From Singulisphaera sp. GP187 (GTDB lineage Bacteria > Planctomycetota > Phycisphaerae > Phycisphaerales > SM1A02): a DNA stretch of 64,000 bases. Both the position numbers and the translations under genes were made by a program. Position 1 is the stretch's first letter; each line of letters starts with the position of its first letter. This document shows positions 50,441-59,740 of the stretch, piece by piece. A model generated the notes under the pieces. The model ran no database searches. It had not been told where the DNA came from and saw only the letters and a list, made by a program, of their open reading frames with translations. The stretch spans positions 1-64,000 of the forward strand of contig CAMBOV010000002.1 in the NCBI GenBank assembly GCA_945869475.1, read 5' to 3'.

Positions 50441-50461
50441 AAAAACCGCCCTCTCGGGCGG
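50441..50461 (-). terminator. Intrinsic terminator-like hairpin upstream of tRNA-Thr
   Basis: On the minus strand CCGCCC-GAGA-GGGCGG is followed directly by TTTTT: a perfect six-base-pair GC stem, tetraloop and U-tract. It would end transcription coming from the pseudopilin side. It lies only 12 bases before the tRNA-Thr 5' end, leaving no room for a promoter between them. Confidence 0.7.
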
Positions 50462-50471
50462 CGGGTGGGCA

Positions 50472-50499
50472 AGTGTAACGAGATTCCTGCATGAAACAA
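50472..50499 (-). promoter_or_regulatory. Candidate promoter for tRNA-Thr-tuf unit
   Basis: On the minus strand TTGTTT (50499-50494), a 16-base spacer and TACACT (50477-50472) form a moderate sigma-70-like promoter. Transcription would start a few bases before the terminator-like hairpin, which would then sit in the leader. Each box matches the consensus only partly. Confidence 0.35.
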
Positions 50500-50533
50500 G
50501 TCAGGTGGTCGCGCATGCGATCACCGAGCTCGA

Positions 50534-51457
50534 TCATGGCGCAGGATTATCAGACCGATTCAAGTTTGAGATGCGCACTCCGCGACCTGTTGGGTCAGCA
50601 GGTGGAGTGGTACTTGTCCAAAATTGACCCTGAAGTTCTTCAATATCGTCCCATTTCGCCTCAGTTTGGATGTGGCCGTCGAGACAGAGAAGGACGCAGC
50701 TGTTTCCTGGATATCGAAAGTCGACCTCGCAGAGTTGCAGATCGTCGGCCTTCCACGGATTCGCGGTGGGGGTGATGACCTCGCCGGCGCGGCTATCCAC
50801 AAGGTATACAGATTCTGAAGGACGCTTGATCTGCCCCGAGGTGTAGTAGACGCCGAGTCGAGCATCGAAGAAATCGTTCGCAGCGAAGTAGCCGGGTTGA
50901 CCTCGTTCGAGCACTGAGGCGCCCGGACCCCACGGAGTTGCTTCGCTCGTAGCACTCTCATCGCCGACGAAGGGATTTTCCATTAGGACCGTCGAACGAA
51001 GCACATTCTTGGTGAATCCATCGACGTCTGCGTAGACGTAGCGATCGGGCGAGTCGTATCGGTAGTCATACGGATTGGGGGTTCCATCAGCGGCGCCTGG
51101 CATCTGCACCGAGCCGAGCGCGTTGAGGGTCCACAGAATGTCAGCCCACGTTCCCACAAGTGCTGGACCGATCGGAGGAGTCGATGGGACGGCCGATCGC
51201 ACACTGCCCTTGAATCGTGCCGTTCGATAATCCACCTGACTTGGCAGGACGGTCTCGCGATTGTCCGTGATATAGGACTGCAAATAGGTGTGAATCTGCC
51301 GCATGTTGTTCTGGCTCGCGGCCCACTCGCTGTTGGCGCGCGCGACACGCAGTGCCGGCAGCAGAATCGCAACCAGCAGGGCAATGATGCCCACCACCGC
51401 GAGGATTTCGACCAATGTCAGACCGCGTGAGTGAGAAAACGGGCGAGTGCGATTCAT
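50534..51457 (-). CDS. Prepilin-type (type II secretion/pseudopilin-like) protein
   Basis: The 307-aa protein starts with a short basic leader, then the prepilin peptidase site RG-LTLVE and a hydrophobic helix ILAVVGIIALLVAILLPAL (about 18-36), followed by the NNMRQIHTYLQSYITDN helix. A beta-rich globular domain then carries VYLVDSRAG and LLCLDGHIQTE. This fits the large planctomycete family of secreted proteins with an N-terminal cleavage/methylation domain. It stands alone between rho and the tRNA-Thr unit. Confidence 0.85.
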   Translation of the reverse strand: MNRTRPFSHSRGLTLVEILAVVGIIALLVAILLPALRVARANSEWAASQNNMRQIHTYLQSYITDNRETVLPSQVDYRTARFKGSVRSAVPSTPPIGPALVGTWADILWTLNALGSVQMPGAADGTPNPYDYRYDSPDRYVYADVDGFTKNVLRSTVLMENPFVGDESATSEATPWGPGASVLERGQPGYFAANDFFDARLGVYYTSGQIKRPSESVYLVDSRAGEVITPTANPWKADDLQLCEVDFRYPGNSCVLLCLDGHIQTEAKWDDIEELQGQFWTSTTPPADPTGRGVRISNLNRSDNPAP

Positions 51458-51533
51458 CAGGCTCCTCAGTTGATACTGCTCGCTGGCAGGCGATTCACAT
51501 GCATAGATACGCCATGAGGGTCGAATTGATGCG

Positions 51534-53069
51534 TCAACCCATCGACATTGTCATCAAGAACTCGGCGTTGGACTTCGTCTTGGTGACCCGACTTCGAAGA
51601 AGTTCCATCGCTTCGACGACGTTCATGTCTGAAACGACCTTTCGAAGGCGAACGATGAGTTCGAGTTCTTTGGGATCGAGCAAGAGCTCTTCGCGGCGGG
51701 TTCCAGAGGCGCCGACGTTGATCGCCGGATAAACGCGCTTTTCAACGAGTTTGCGGTCCAAGTGCAACTCTGCATTGCCCGTGCCTTTGAACTCTTCGAA
51801 GATGACTTCGTCGGCGCGGCTTCCGGTGTCGACGAGTGCTGTCGCGATGATGGTGAGCGATCCGCCGCCTTCGATGTTGCGTGCCGCACCAAAGAACTTC
51901 TTGGGCTTGATGAGCGCTGAGGTGTCAACGCCACCCGATCCAATCTTGCCCGAGTTGGGCATCGCGTTGTTGTAACCACGGGCGAGACGAGTAATCGAGT
52001 CGAGCAAGATCACGACGTGATCACCGCACTCAACCATGCGACGGGCTTTCTCAATGACCATCTCTGCGACTTGAATGTGTCGCGACGCCTCTTCATCGAA
52101 GGTGCTCGCAACGACTTCGACGTTTGATGGTGTGTTGCGTTTGAAATCGGTGACCTCTTCTGGTCGCTCGTCGATTAGCAGAACAATCGTGCTCACCTCG
52201 GGATGGTTGGTCGCGATCGCATTGGCGATTTGCTGCAAAATCACTGTTTTTCCAGTGCGCGGAGGGGCAACGATCAAACCGCGCTGACCGAATCCAAAGG
52301 GAGTCACCATGTCGATGACGCGCGGTTCGATGCGTGTTGGTTGACTCAGAATCTCAAGATGAATGCGCTTGTTTGGATGAAGCGGCGTGAGATTCTCGAA
52401 GATCGGAAACGAGTGCGCGATCGCAGGATCGCGACCATTCACGGTCTCGACTTTTAGCATGACGAAGAACAGTTCTTGATCTTTCGGTGCGCGAATGAGG
52501 CCTCGAATCGTCTGACCTCGGCGCAATCCAAGTTTGCGAATCGTCGTCGCGCTGACGTAGACATCGTCTTCGCACGCGAGGTAGGAGTATTCAGCGCTGC
52601 GAAGGAATCCAAATCCATCGGGCACGATGTCGAGCGAGCCCTCCGCGAGCATCTGTCCGTCGATGGTCGCGCGTGCGCGAAGAATCTCAAAGATGAGTCG
52701 CGTGTTGGCGAGAGCACCCTTGTCTTCAAGACCAACCTTCTTTGCTTCTTTGAGCAGTTCGTCGGTCGTCAGTTTGTGCAATCCCGCATTGTCGATTTCG
52801 CCCTTCTTTATGGTCTTTTTCTTGCCGCCGAGCGTCTCTTCGAGCGCGATCGATTCAGCTTCGATTTGCTCATCGGTTGGGATCGCTCCCGTTGCCATTT
52901 GGATCGCGGCCTGCGCGTGGAATCCGCCGCCACCGCCGCCACTACCGCCACCACCGCCGCTGTTGCCATTACCACCCCGTCGACGACGGCGACGTCCCTT
53001 GCCGTAGCCTTCTTTGCCGCCCCCCTGATAGTTGCCTTGCGATGACGATGGTGCCTGTGTGTCGTTCAT
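51534..53069 (-). CDS. rho: Transcription termination factor Rho with basic Gly-rich N-terminal extension
   Basis: The protein has 511 aa from the ATG at 53069. Residues 1-50 are low-complexity, with RRRRRRGG followed by [14 protein letters not shown] Rho N-terminal helical domain follows (about 88-130, [17 protein letters not shown]), then the RNA-binding cold-shock domain ([21 protein letters not shown]). The hexameric ATPase core shows APPRTGKT (Walker A), [11 protein letters not shown] and the Q/R loops. Such Arg/Gly inserts increase RNA affinity in other high-GC Rho proteins. Single gene, 57 bases from coaE. Confidence 0.95.
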   Translation of the reverse strand: MNDTQAPSSSQGNYQGGGKEGYGKGRRRRRRGGNGNSGGGGGSGGGGGGFHAQAAIQMATGAIPTDEQIEAESIALEETLGGKKKTIKKGEIDNAGLHKLTTDELLKEAKKVGLEDKGALANTRLIFEILRARATIDGQMLAEGSLDIVPDGFGFLRSAEYSYLACEDDVYVSATTIRKLGLRRGQTIRGLIRAPKDQELFFVMLKVETVNGRDPAIAHSFPIFENLTPLHPNKRIHLEILSQPTRIEPRVIDMVTPFGFGQRGLIVAPPRTGKTVILQQIANAIATNHPEVSTIVLLIDERPEEVTDFKRNTPSNVEVVASTFDEEASRHIQVAEMVIEKARRMVECGDHVVILLDSITRLARGYNNAMPNSGKIGSGGVDTSALIKPKKFFGAARNIEGGGSLTIIATALVDTGSRADEVIFEEFKGTGNAELHLDRKLVEKRVYPAINVGASGTRREELLLDPKELELIVRLRKVVSDMNVVEAMELLRSRVTKTKSNAEFLMTMSMG

Positions 53070-53126
53070 GATGAAATCCAAGAAGATGTGAAGAGAGATG
53101 CGATTTGGTTCAGCAGAAGCGGGTGA

Positions 53127-53810
53127 TCACGCCCTCTGCGTCCGGTCAAGAATGTGGCTGAGAAGCCGAGCGACGTGCGCCCGCAACGACTGCAGATCGC
53201 CGTCGTTGATCAGTACATCATCTGCAAATGTGCGCTTCTGGTCAAGAGGCATTTGTGCAGATTCTCGCCTCGCGAGATCGTCTTGGGACCATCCTCGGTT
53301 GGTCCCAACGCGCTCGATTCGTAGAGAACGCGGGGCGTCGACGAAGAGAATTGTGTCGCATTCTGCCTGCATATTCGCCTCGAGCAGCAACGGTGCGTCA
53401 ATGACACAGGCAAGGGGCACAGTTTGCGCAGCAAAGAGCGCTTTTCTGCGCGTGTGAATCCATGGATGGATCAACCCCTCGAGGCGCATGCGCTCTCGCT
53501 CGGCTTGCGCGCGCTGCTCGAGCGACGCCTCTGGTGGCGCAAAGACGATCGCCGCGACTCGCTTTCGATCGATCGCACCTGAGCGCATCTCGATCGATGA
53601 GCCCCACCAGCGCAGAAGTTCGGCGTGCACGGTTGGATCGTCAAACGCCTCGCGTGCGAGCGCATCCGAATCGCTCACGGTGCATCCCAGCTCTGCAAGC
53701 ATTTTCGCGACGGTCGACTTTCCAGCGCCGATCGATCCAATCAATCCGATCACTGGTGGATGGATCGGCGAAGCGCCACTCCCACGAGCATCGCTCACAC
53801 TCGCGTCCAT
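53127..53810 (-). CDS. coaE: Dephospho-CoA kinase
   Basis: This enzyme phosphorylates dephospho-CoA, the last step of CoA synthesis. The 227-aa P-loop protein has IGLIGSIGAGKSTVAKML (21-38), SDSDALARE, the EGLIHPWI lid-side motif and CVIDAPLLLEA, as in CoaE. The start overlaps the end of cysS by 16 bases, so the two are probably co-transcribed. Residues 1-18 precede the P-loop strand and may be partly untranslated if a later start is used. Confidence 0.92.
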   Translation of the reverse strand: MDASVSDARGSGASPIHPPVIGLIGSIGAGKSTVAKMLAELGCTVSDSDALAREAFDDPTVHAELLRWWGSSIEMRSGAIDRKRVAAIVFAPPEASLEQRAQAERERMRLEGLIHPWIHTRRKALFAAQTVPLACVIDAPLLLEANMQAECDTILFVDAPRSLRIERVGTNRGWSQDDLARRESAQMPLDQKRTFADDVLINDGDLQSLRAHVARLLSHILDRTQRA

Positions 53811-55375
53811 GTTGTGCCTTGTGGCGAGTCTTTGATCTTCACGCCCAGCGCGACAAGCGCATCGCGCGCACGATCACTCGCGGTGAAATCTTTTGTCGCA
53901 CGCGCCGCGGCTCGCTCGGCGATGAGCGCCTCGACCGACGCGATGAACTCGCTTGCTGCATCGTCGCCTGCGCCGTCGGGTTGTGCCGCAACGGTGTTGC
54001 GCTCAAAGACACCGAGCACGCTGTTGATCGCGTTGAGGGCTGCGAGTTCGCTGTGGGGACACACGCCCTGTGCTGCACCATCGGGAACTTCACTCACCGC
54101 CGTGTTGATCGCTGCAACGGCGCGAGCAACGTTGAGGTCGTCACACATCGCACTGGTGAACTGCTCCAAGGCGCGGGCGAATGGTCCAGCGGGGGCTGAG
54201 GCATGACCGGCATGACTAGCGTGACCGGCATTCGCGAGCCGCGTGCGCGACTGCGCCGCGAGTGCCGCGTGCGCGCGCGACCAACGATCGATCTGCCGCT
54301 GACCATCGCGAAGTCCCTGCCAGGTGAAGTTGGCATTGGTGCGATAGTGCATCCGGATCAGTTCGAATCGAAGCGCCGCAGGCGTGATTCCGCGCGCAAG
54401 CACATCGCGCACAGTGAAGAAATTGCCCTTCGATTTCGACATTTTCTCGCCCTCAACGATGAGGTGGCGGGTGTGAAACCACATGCGCGCGAACGAAGCG
54501 TGATCGAATCCGCAGCAACTCTGCGCGATCTCACACTCGTGATGAGGAAAGATGTTGTCTTCGCCGCCTGAGTGAATGTCGATCTCTTCTGCGAGGTACG
54601 CCGCGGCCATCGCACTGCACTCGAGATGCCATCCTGGATAGCCGGCTCCCCACGGAGACTCCCACTTCATCACGTGCGCACTGTCGGGCTTCCACAACAT
54701 GAAGTCGGCGGGGTGCTTCTTGAACGATTGATTGTTTGCGGAGATGCGCTCGCCTGCCCCCTCACGCAGCGCATCGAGTGAGTTTCCAGAGAGGCGGCCA
54801 TACGCAGGAAAAGTCTTGATGTCGAAGTAGACGACTCCATCACCTGCGAGGTAGGCGTGATTGCGCGCGATCAACCGCTCGATGAGGGCGATCATCTGCG
54901 GGATGCACTGCGTTGGACGCGGCATCAGACTCGGGTCCGCGCGCGCCTCTTCTGCAACCTTGAGTCCGAGCGTGCGTGCATCTTCGAGAAATCGCGCTGC
55001 GTAGAAATCAGCGATCGCCAGTGGATCGCGCGAGTCAACGGTGACACCTTCAGGAAGTTGGCCGGCTTTCTTCGCCTGCGCGAGGCGCCGTCCTGCAACT
55101 GCCATCTTGTCTTCACCACCACCGTCAGCATCGGCATCATCGGTCATGTGACCGACGTCGGTGATGTTCATCACATGTCGCACGCGGTAGCCGATGAGTT
55201 CGAGGGTGCGGCGCAAGAGATCGGCGTTGAGAAACGAGCGAAAGTTGCCGACGTGCGCATCGTCGTAGACGGTTGGACCGCACGAATAGAAGGTCACTGT
55301 TCGACCTGTGGCGTCGATCGGTACGAAGGTCTGAGCCTGTCGCGTGAGCGTGTTGTGGAGAACGAGTTCGTTCAC
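53795..55375 (-). CDS. cysS: Cysteine--tRNA ligase
   Basis: This class I synthetase charges tRNA-Cys. The 526-aa protein from the GTG at 55375 has the zinc/substrate Cys in FYSCGPTVYDDAHVGN (HIGH-like HVGN), the zinc ligands in HLECSAM and FPHHECE, and the KMSKS loop GEKMSKSKGNF. A low-complexity insert rich in His/Ala/Gly (NAGHASHAGHASAPAG) precedes the anticodon-side helices. The frame stays open upstream of the GTG but is unrelated to CysRS. It is followed by coaE with a 16-base overlap. Confidence 0.95.
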   Translation of the reverse strand: MNELVLHNTLTRQAQTFVPIDATGRTVTFYSCGPTVYDDAHVGNFRSFLNADLLRRTLELIGYRVRHVMNITDVGHMTDDADADGGGEDKMAVAGRRLAQAKKAGQLPEGVTVDSRDPLAIADFYAARFLEDARTLGLKVAEEARADPSLMPRPTQCIPQMIALIERLIARNHAYLAGDGVVYFDIKTFPAYGRLSGNSLDALREGAGERISANNQSFKKHPADFMLWKPDSAHVMKWESPWGAGYPGWHLECSAMAAAYLAEEIDIHSGGEDNIFPHHECEIAQSCCGFDHASFARMWFHTRHLIVEGEKMSKSKGNFFTVRDVLARGITPAALRFELIRMHYRTNANFTWQGLRDGQRQIDRWSRAHAALAAQSRTRLANAGHASHAGHASAPAGPFARALEQFTSAMCDDLNVARAVAAINTAVSEVPDGAAQGVCPHSELAALNAINSVLGVFERNTVAAQPDGAGDDAASEFIASVEALIAERAAARATKDFTASDRARDALVALGVKIKDSPQGTTWTRV

Positions 55376-55398
55376 GAGATCGATCCTAGCGAGAGGGT

Positions 55399-55932
55399 TT
55401 ACAGCCGAGGACGGGGTTTCACTGCGACCGCAGGATTTCCAATGTAAATCGTCCACGCGTCGAGATTTCGAAGCGCGACCGCGCGCGCGCCGAGGATCAC
55501 CCCTGCCCCCACGACGACATCGGGGCCGACGAATGCGTCGGCGGCGATCCACGCATCATCATCGATCACGATCGTCGAACGGCGAAGGGCCATCGACGGA
55601 TCGCGATAGTCGTGAGTTCCCGCACAGAGATGCGCCCCCTGTGAGATGGTGACTCGTTCGCCAATGGAGACCGGTCCGAGGCAATAGAGGATCGCGCGAT
55701 CGCCAACCGATGAATCGCTGCCGATCGAGAAGTTCCACGGAATCTCGATGCGCACACTCCGGCGGATGCGAGCCGTGGCTGCGATGCTCGCCCCGAATGC
55801 GCGCAGGAGGAGACGACGAAAGCCGTACCAGTTGTGAAAACTCATTCCAAAGAGAGTCGATTGCACGATCCCCCACGCCACACGGCGGATTTTTTCGGAA
55901 GTGCGAAATGGGGACTCTTTACGCTGCGTCAT
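55399..55932 (-). CDS. WcaF-like sugar O-acetyltransferase (left-handed beta-helix)
   Basis: The 177-aa protein has an N-terminal helix with FHNWYGFRRLLLRAFGA and hexapeptide repeats: IGSDSSVGDRAILYCLGPVSIGERVTIS and VIDDDAWIAADAFVGPDVVVG. The catalytic His is in AHLCAGTHDY. The pattern matches WcaF/NodL-type acetyltransferases that decorate exopolysaccharides. It lies 23 bases before the cysS start on the same strand and is divergent from the GT2 gene, so it opens the polysaccharide cluster. Confidence 0.85.
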   Translation of the reverse strand: MTQRKESPFRTSEKIRRVAWGIVQSTLFGMSFHNWYGFRRLLLRAFGASIAATARIRRSVRIEIPWNFSIGSDSSVGDRAILYCLGPVSIGERVTISQGAHLCAGTHDYRDPSMALRRSTIVIDDDAWIAADAFVGPDVVVGAGVILGARAVALRNLDAWTIYIGNPAVAVKPRPRL

Positions 55933-55970
55933 AGGGTGAATTGCCCTGCCCGATACTATCGTCTGCCCAC

Positions 55971-56831
55971 ATGCACGCGCCGCAATTGCCAGTCACAGTG
56001 GTGATCCCAGTCAAGAATGAAGAGCGAAACCTTCCGCTCTGCCTCGAGCGGCTCTCGCGGTTCGCCACGGTCGTCGTCGTTGATTCTGGCAGCACCGACC
56101 GCACTCGCGAGATCGCACTCGCCCACGGATGCGAATTCGTCGAGTTTCGCTGGGATGGACACTTTCCCAAGAAGCGCAACTGGCTCTTGATGAATCACCC
56201 GCCGCAGACCCCGTGGGTTTTCTTTCTCGATGCCGACGAGTATCTCAGTGCTTCCTTCGTCGACGAACTTGCTGCAGCACTCAACGCGACGACGCATGTC
56301 GGCTTTCGAGTCGTCTATACGAACTATTTTCTCGATCAAGAACTTCGCCATGGCGCGGCGATGACCAAGTTGCCAATCTTCAAGGTCGGCACTGGGCTCT
56401 ACGAGCGAATTGATGAGGATGGCTGGAGTTCGCTCGACATGGAAGTGCACGAGCATCCGGTACTCGATGGATCGATCGGTGAATTGCGCACGAAGGTCGA
56501 ACACCGCGATTACAAGGGACTGCACGCGTACATCGCCCGGCACAACGAGTATTCGACGTGGGAGGCGCGGCGGTACATGAAACTCATGCAGACGCCCGAG
56601 GCGCGAGCGCGATTCACAAGCGACCAGCGGCGTAAGTATCAGAGCCTGACATGCTGGTGGCTCGCGCCCACGTATTTCTTCTACTCATACTTCTACAAGC
56701 GCGGATTTCTTGACGGCGTCGCAGGGTTCGCGTTTGCCAAGATGAAGGCGATCTACTTCTCGCAGATTCGCCTGAAGATTCGCGAGCTTCGCAGAGTCGC
56801 TTCACGCGAACCACACGGCGCGGCGCGCTAA
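55971..56831 (+). CDS. GT2 glycosyltransferase (WaaE/KdtX-like)
   Basis: The protein has 286 aa from the ATG at 55971. The GT-A fold shows VTVVIPVKNEERNLPLCLERL (8-28), VVDSGSTDRT and the DxD-type FFLDADEYLS. The KRNWLL and CWWLAPTYFFYSYFYKRGFLDG segments are typical of the WaaE-like group that adds sugars to lipopolysaccharide core or similar glycolipids. It is the only plus-strand gene of this cluster. Its 3' end overlaps the convergent GT4 gene by four bases. Confidence 0.88.
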   Translation: MHAPQLPVTVVIPVKNEERNLPLCLERLSRFATVVVVDSGSTDRTREIALAHGCEFVEFRWDGHFPKKRNWLLMNHPPQTPWVFFLDADEYLSASFVDELAAALNATTHVGFRVVYTNYFLDQELRHGAAMTKLPIFKVGTGLYERIDEDGWSSLDMEVHEHPVLDGSIGELRTKVEHRDYKGLHAYIARHNEYSTWEARRYMKLMQTPEARARFTSDQRRKYQSLTCWWLAPTYFFYSYFYKRGFLDGVAGFAFAKMKAIYFSQIRLKIRELRRVASREPHGAAR

Positions 56832-58549
56832 CGACGAGCACTCGTGACATCGTGCAGCACTCCGCGCCAATGCTCGCACGCTCGCTGCACCGAATACTTC
56901 GAGTCATATGCCACGCGCCCGCGTTTCCCCATCGCGTGCGCTTCGGCTTCGTGCGAAATCAGAAACTGAATACGCTCGGTGAGTTCTCTTGAGTCACCCA
57001 CCGCGATCTCGAATCCACAGCGGTGTTCGCGAAGAATGGTCACGCACTCGCTGCCCGATGGACCAACCCACAGCACAGGCTTCGACGCTGCGAGCACACT
57101 GAAGAACTTGCTTGGCAGGATGAGTCCATCCCAGCCAAGCTGCAACGTGACGAGATGTGAATCGCCCACATCAAGCACATCTGCGAGTTGCTCTCGTGTT
57201 TGGTACCCCTTCACGATGACGTTGGTTGCGCTGCACGCGCGAACACGCTCCTCGAGAATATGTTTGCTCTTGCCCTCTCCGATGAAGAGCCAGCGGATGG
57301 CGTCGTTCTCTTTGAGTCGTTCAACGGCGCCTGCGATGGCCTCCATGTCATGACCGAGACCGAAGTTGCCCAGGTAGAGAATCGTGAAGCGATCGCCGAT
57401 CCTCCAATCTGTGCGAAGTGGATTGTGAGCGCGTGGGCGATCAGCGATCGTTTCGGCGCCGCTCCAGACGCAAATCGTGCGCACGGACTCTGGTCGCGCA
57501 CCCTTTGCGATCACGATCCGCTTCATGCACTGGCCCAGCGCGACCACGCGGTCGCTGTGGCGCAAGCACAGCCGATCGATCCATTGCAACACTCGCCACA
57601 AGAGGGTGCCCCGCTTCATCAGACCCAAGGCGCCCGCAACATCTGGATAGAGGTCCATCGTCCAGTAGACGACACGCGTTCCCTTGATCCATTTCAGCGC
57701 CACTCCGACGAGCGCGATGAATGGCGGCGTGGTGAAACAGATCACGACGTCATGTCGCGGCAGAATGAGACATCGCCAAGCCGCCGCGAGATAAAAGAGT
57801 GTGAAGTCGAACACGCGGGAGGCGATGCCGCCCTTGCCGAAAAGCTGCAGGCCGACGCGGTAGATCTCAATGGTCGCGCGCACCTCGCGCTTGGGAAGCG
57901 ACGACCCACGCTCGCCATAAATCGCGCGACTTGCAACGACGGTGACGTCGTCTCCGTGCGCGACCATGAATCGCGCGAGGTCATCGGCGTGCTGCGCAGT
58001 CGCGACGACGTCGGGCCAGAAGGCCTGATTCAGAATCAAGATTCGGATGCCGCGCAGCACCTCAAGCATCTTGAGCGCGAGATCGACTTCGGTGGCGAGC
58101 ACATGAATCTTCGAGCCCTTGACTCCATGCGCGACAAGATTCTCCTTGAATGCGTCCGTCACCGAGACGATGCGAAAAGCACGGCGGTAGAGGAACAGTT
58201 CGACCGGTCCGGGCAAACCCGCACGTGCTTCAACAATCAATGGACGGCGCTTGAAGAGGCTCACAATCCACGCGCCCAAGCCCGTCAAAGAGTGCGGCGA
58301 CGTGCCGACGACGACGTCGACTTTCGAGACGAAAAGTGCGGCAATCACGCTGATGGCCGGGATGGATCTGCAAACTTGGATGACGCGGATGCCATCGATC
58401 TCTTGTGTCTGCCAGAGTCTGCGTGTGTTGCACGTGATGATGGTCACGCGCTGACCTTGTCGGACCCACTCACGGCACTGATCAAGGGTGTGCGAGTGTG
58501 ACGCGTTGACTTCTGGGGGAAAGCTGTGTGTGAGAAAGAGAATGTGCAT
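56828..58549 (-). CDS. GT4 glycosyltransferase with an extra N-terminal half-GT4 (fusion)
   Basis: The 573-aa protein is about 170 residues longer than a normal GT4. Residues 1-157 are the N-terminal Rossmann domain of one GT4 (HILFLTHSFPPEVNASHSHT, LIVEARAGLPGP, ending SKIHVLATEVDLAL). At about residue 166 a second, complete GT4 begins (GIRILILNQAFWPDVVATAQ), with its own C-terminal donor domain (ILYLGNFGLGHDMEAI, LPSKFFSVLAASKPVLWVG). The first GT lacks a donor-binding half. An internal ATG at 58069 could start the second enzyme separately. Such WbuB-like enzymes build surface polysaccharides. Confidence 0.8.
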   Translation of the reverse strand: MHILFLTHSFPPEVNASHSHTLDQCREWVRQGQRVTIITCNTRRLWQTQEIDGIRVIQVCRSIPAISVIAALFVSKVDVVVGTSPHSLTGLGAWIVSLFKRRPLIVEARAGLPGPVELFLYRRAFRIVSVTDAFKENLVAHGVKGSKIHVLATEVDLALKMLEVLRGIRILILNQAFWPDVVATAQHADDLARFMVAHGDDVTVVASRAIYGERGSSLPKREVRATIEIYRVGLQLFGKGGIASRVFDFTLFYLAAAWRCLILPRHDVVICFTTPPFIALVGVALKWIKGTRVVYWTMDLYPDVAGALGLMKRGTLLWRVLQWIDRLCLRHSDRVVALGQCMKRIVIAKGARPESVRTICVWSGAETIADRPRAHNPLRTDWRIGDRFTILYLGNFGLGHDMEAIAGAVERLKENDAIRWLFIGEGKSKHILEERVRACSATNVIVKGYQTREQLADVLDVGDSHLVTLQLGWDGLILPSKFFSVLAASKPVLWVGPSGSECVTILREHRCGFEIAVGDSRELTERIQFLISHEAEAHAMGKRGRVAYDSKYSVQRACEHWRGVLHDVTSARR

Positions 58550-58576
58550 GTCTGGTTCAGCGCATGTGCAATGTCA

Positions 58577-59740
58577 TCAGCAACGTATGTCGAACAAGTC
58601 ATCTGCGTCTTCGCCACAGACTGCTCGCTCGATAGCGCGGCGCTGATACGTCGGAGTCCAGAATCGGTTCACGATCGCGTGACACGCGAGGCGAACTTCA
58701 CTGGTTGGATAGGGTGTGCGAAGCCACGGTTCGATCGCCTCTGCGAGCGAATCGACACTTCCCTTCGTGAAATACGCTCCTGTCTTGCCGGGGATAATCG
58801 CTTCCCACTCGGGTGCCTGATCGTTCGCATCGCCGTGCGAAATGACCGGCACACCGTAGACCATGCTCTGAGTCACGGTGAGTCCAACTCTGCCTGGAGC
58901 CACGGTCACATTCGCCGCCATGATCAGCTCGGCGAGTCGCGATTCGTCGTAGCACGCCCCCTCGAAGTGCACCGTGACGCCGAGTGTGGATGCGAGTGCC
59001 TCGAGATTCGCGCGCTGGGGTCCGTCGCCGATGAGAATGACGTTCACCGCGACTCCGCGGCTGTTGAGCAAGCCTGCCGCCCTGATCAGCATGTCGATCT
59101 TCCTAATGGCGACGAGTCGTGAGGGACAGACGATCACTGGTATGCGGTCGTCACCGAAGAGTTCGCGGCGAACTTCTTCGCGCCGTTGGTCGCTCACCAA
59201 GTCGCGCGCTTCAACTTGTTTGTAAAAGTCTTGACTGTTGTAGATCACATGCAGCTTCTCGGGGGGCCATCCAACGTCGATCGCGAGTTGCTTCGATCGT
59301 CGACCGTAAAACATTTGCACGTGCGCGAGGGCATGCAGCGCACGGCGAATCAGACCATTGACGCCGCGAGGTGGCGAAAGAAACCCGTGCCCCCAAAGCA
59401 GCACCCGTTTTCCCATCAAACGTGCGAGCAATGCGCCGATCCAGGTGCAGGGCCAGTGAGGCACTGGGTGAAAGACAATCGTGTCGAACGCTGGGTTGAA
59501 CGCGATAGTGATCGCTCGCCACTGCCACATGAAGGGTCCACCGAGGTGATGGGTTGGGGCGAGCACAAAGCGAACACCGCCACTCAAGACCGCAGGTTCG
59601 ATCGAGTGCAGATACTCATGGTCGTCGCCGAAGAAAGTGAATTGAGCGCGCTCGCTGGTGGCGAGCGCTTCGACGATTGCTGTGCGGTAATGGGGGTAGA
59701 AGTGATAGACGACCGCAACGTTGGGACAGCGCCTCTGCAT
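58577..59740 (-). CDS. GT4 glycosyltransferase, tandem paralogue 1
   Basis: The protein has 387 aa from the ATG at 59740, which overlaps the acyltransferase stop (TGATG). The N-terminal strand NVAVVYHFYPHYRTAIVEAL, KRVLLWGHGFLSPPRG and QMFYGRRSKQLAIDVGW are shared with the two paralogues at 60303 and 61451. The C-terminal domain has PSRLVAIRKIDMLIRAA, LIGDGPQR and YGVPVISHGDANDQAPEWEAI with the GT4 Glu. Donor and acceptor are unknown. Confidence 0.88.
   Translation of the reverse strand: MQRRCPNVAVVYHFYPHYRTAIVEALATSERAQFTFFGDDHEYLHSIEPAVLSGGVRFVLAPTHHLGGPFMWQWRAITIAFNPAFDTIVFHPVPHWPCTWIGALLARLMGKRVLLWGHGFLSPPRGVNGLIRRALHALAHVQMFYGRRSKQLAIDVGWPPEKLHVIYNSQDFYKQVEARDLVSDQRREEVRRELFGDDRIPVIVCPSRLVAIRKIDMLIRAAGLLNSRGVAVNVILIGDGPQRANLEALASTLGVTVHFEGACYDESRLAELIMAANVTVAPGRVGLTVTQSMVYGVPVISHGDANDQAPEWEAIIPGKTGAYFTKGSVDSLAEAIEPWLRTPYPTSEVRLACHAIVNRFWTPTYQRRAIERAVCGEDADDLFDIRC

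Noticed and set aside
57188-58501. 437-codon plus-strand frame opposite the GT4 fusion gene
   Set aside because: The composition is highly charged and Asp/Arg/His-rich, as expected for antisense of a high-GC gene; no motif is present.
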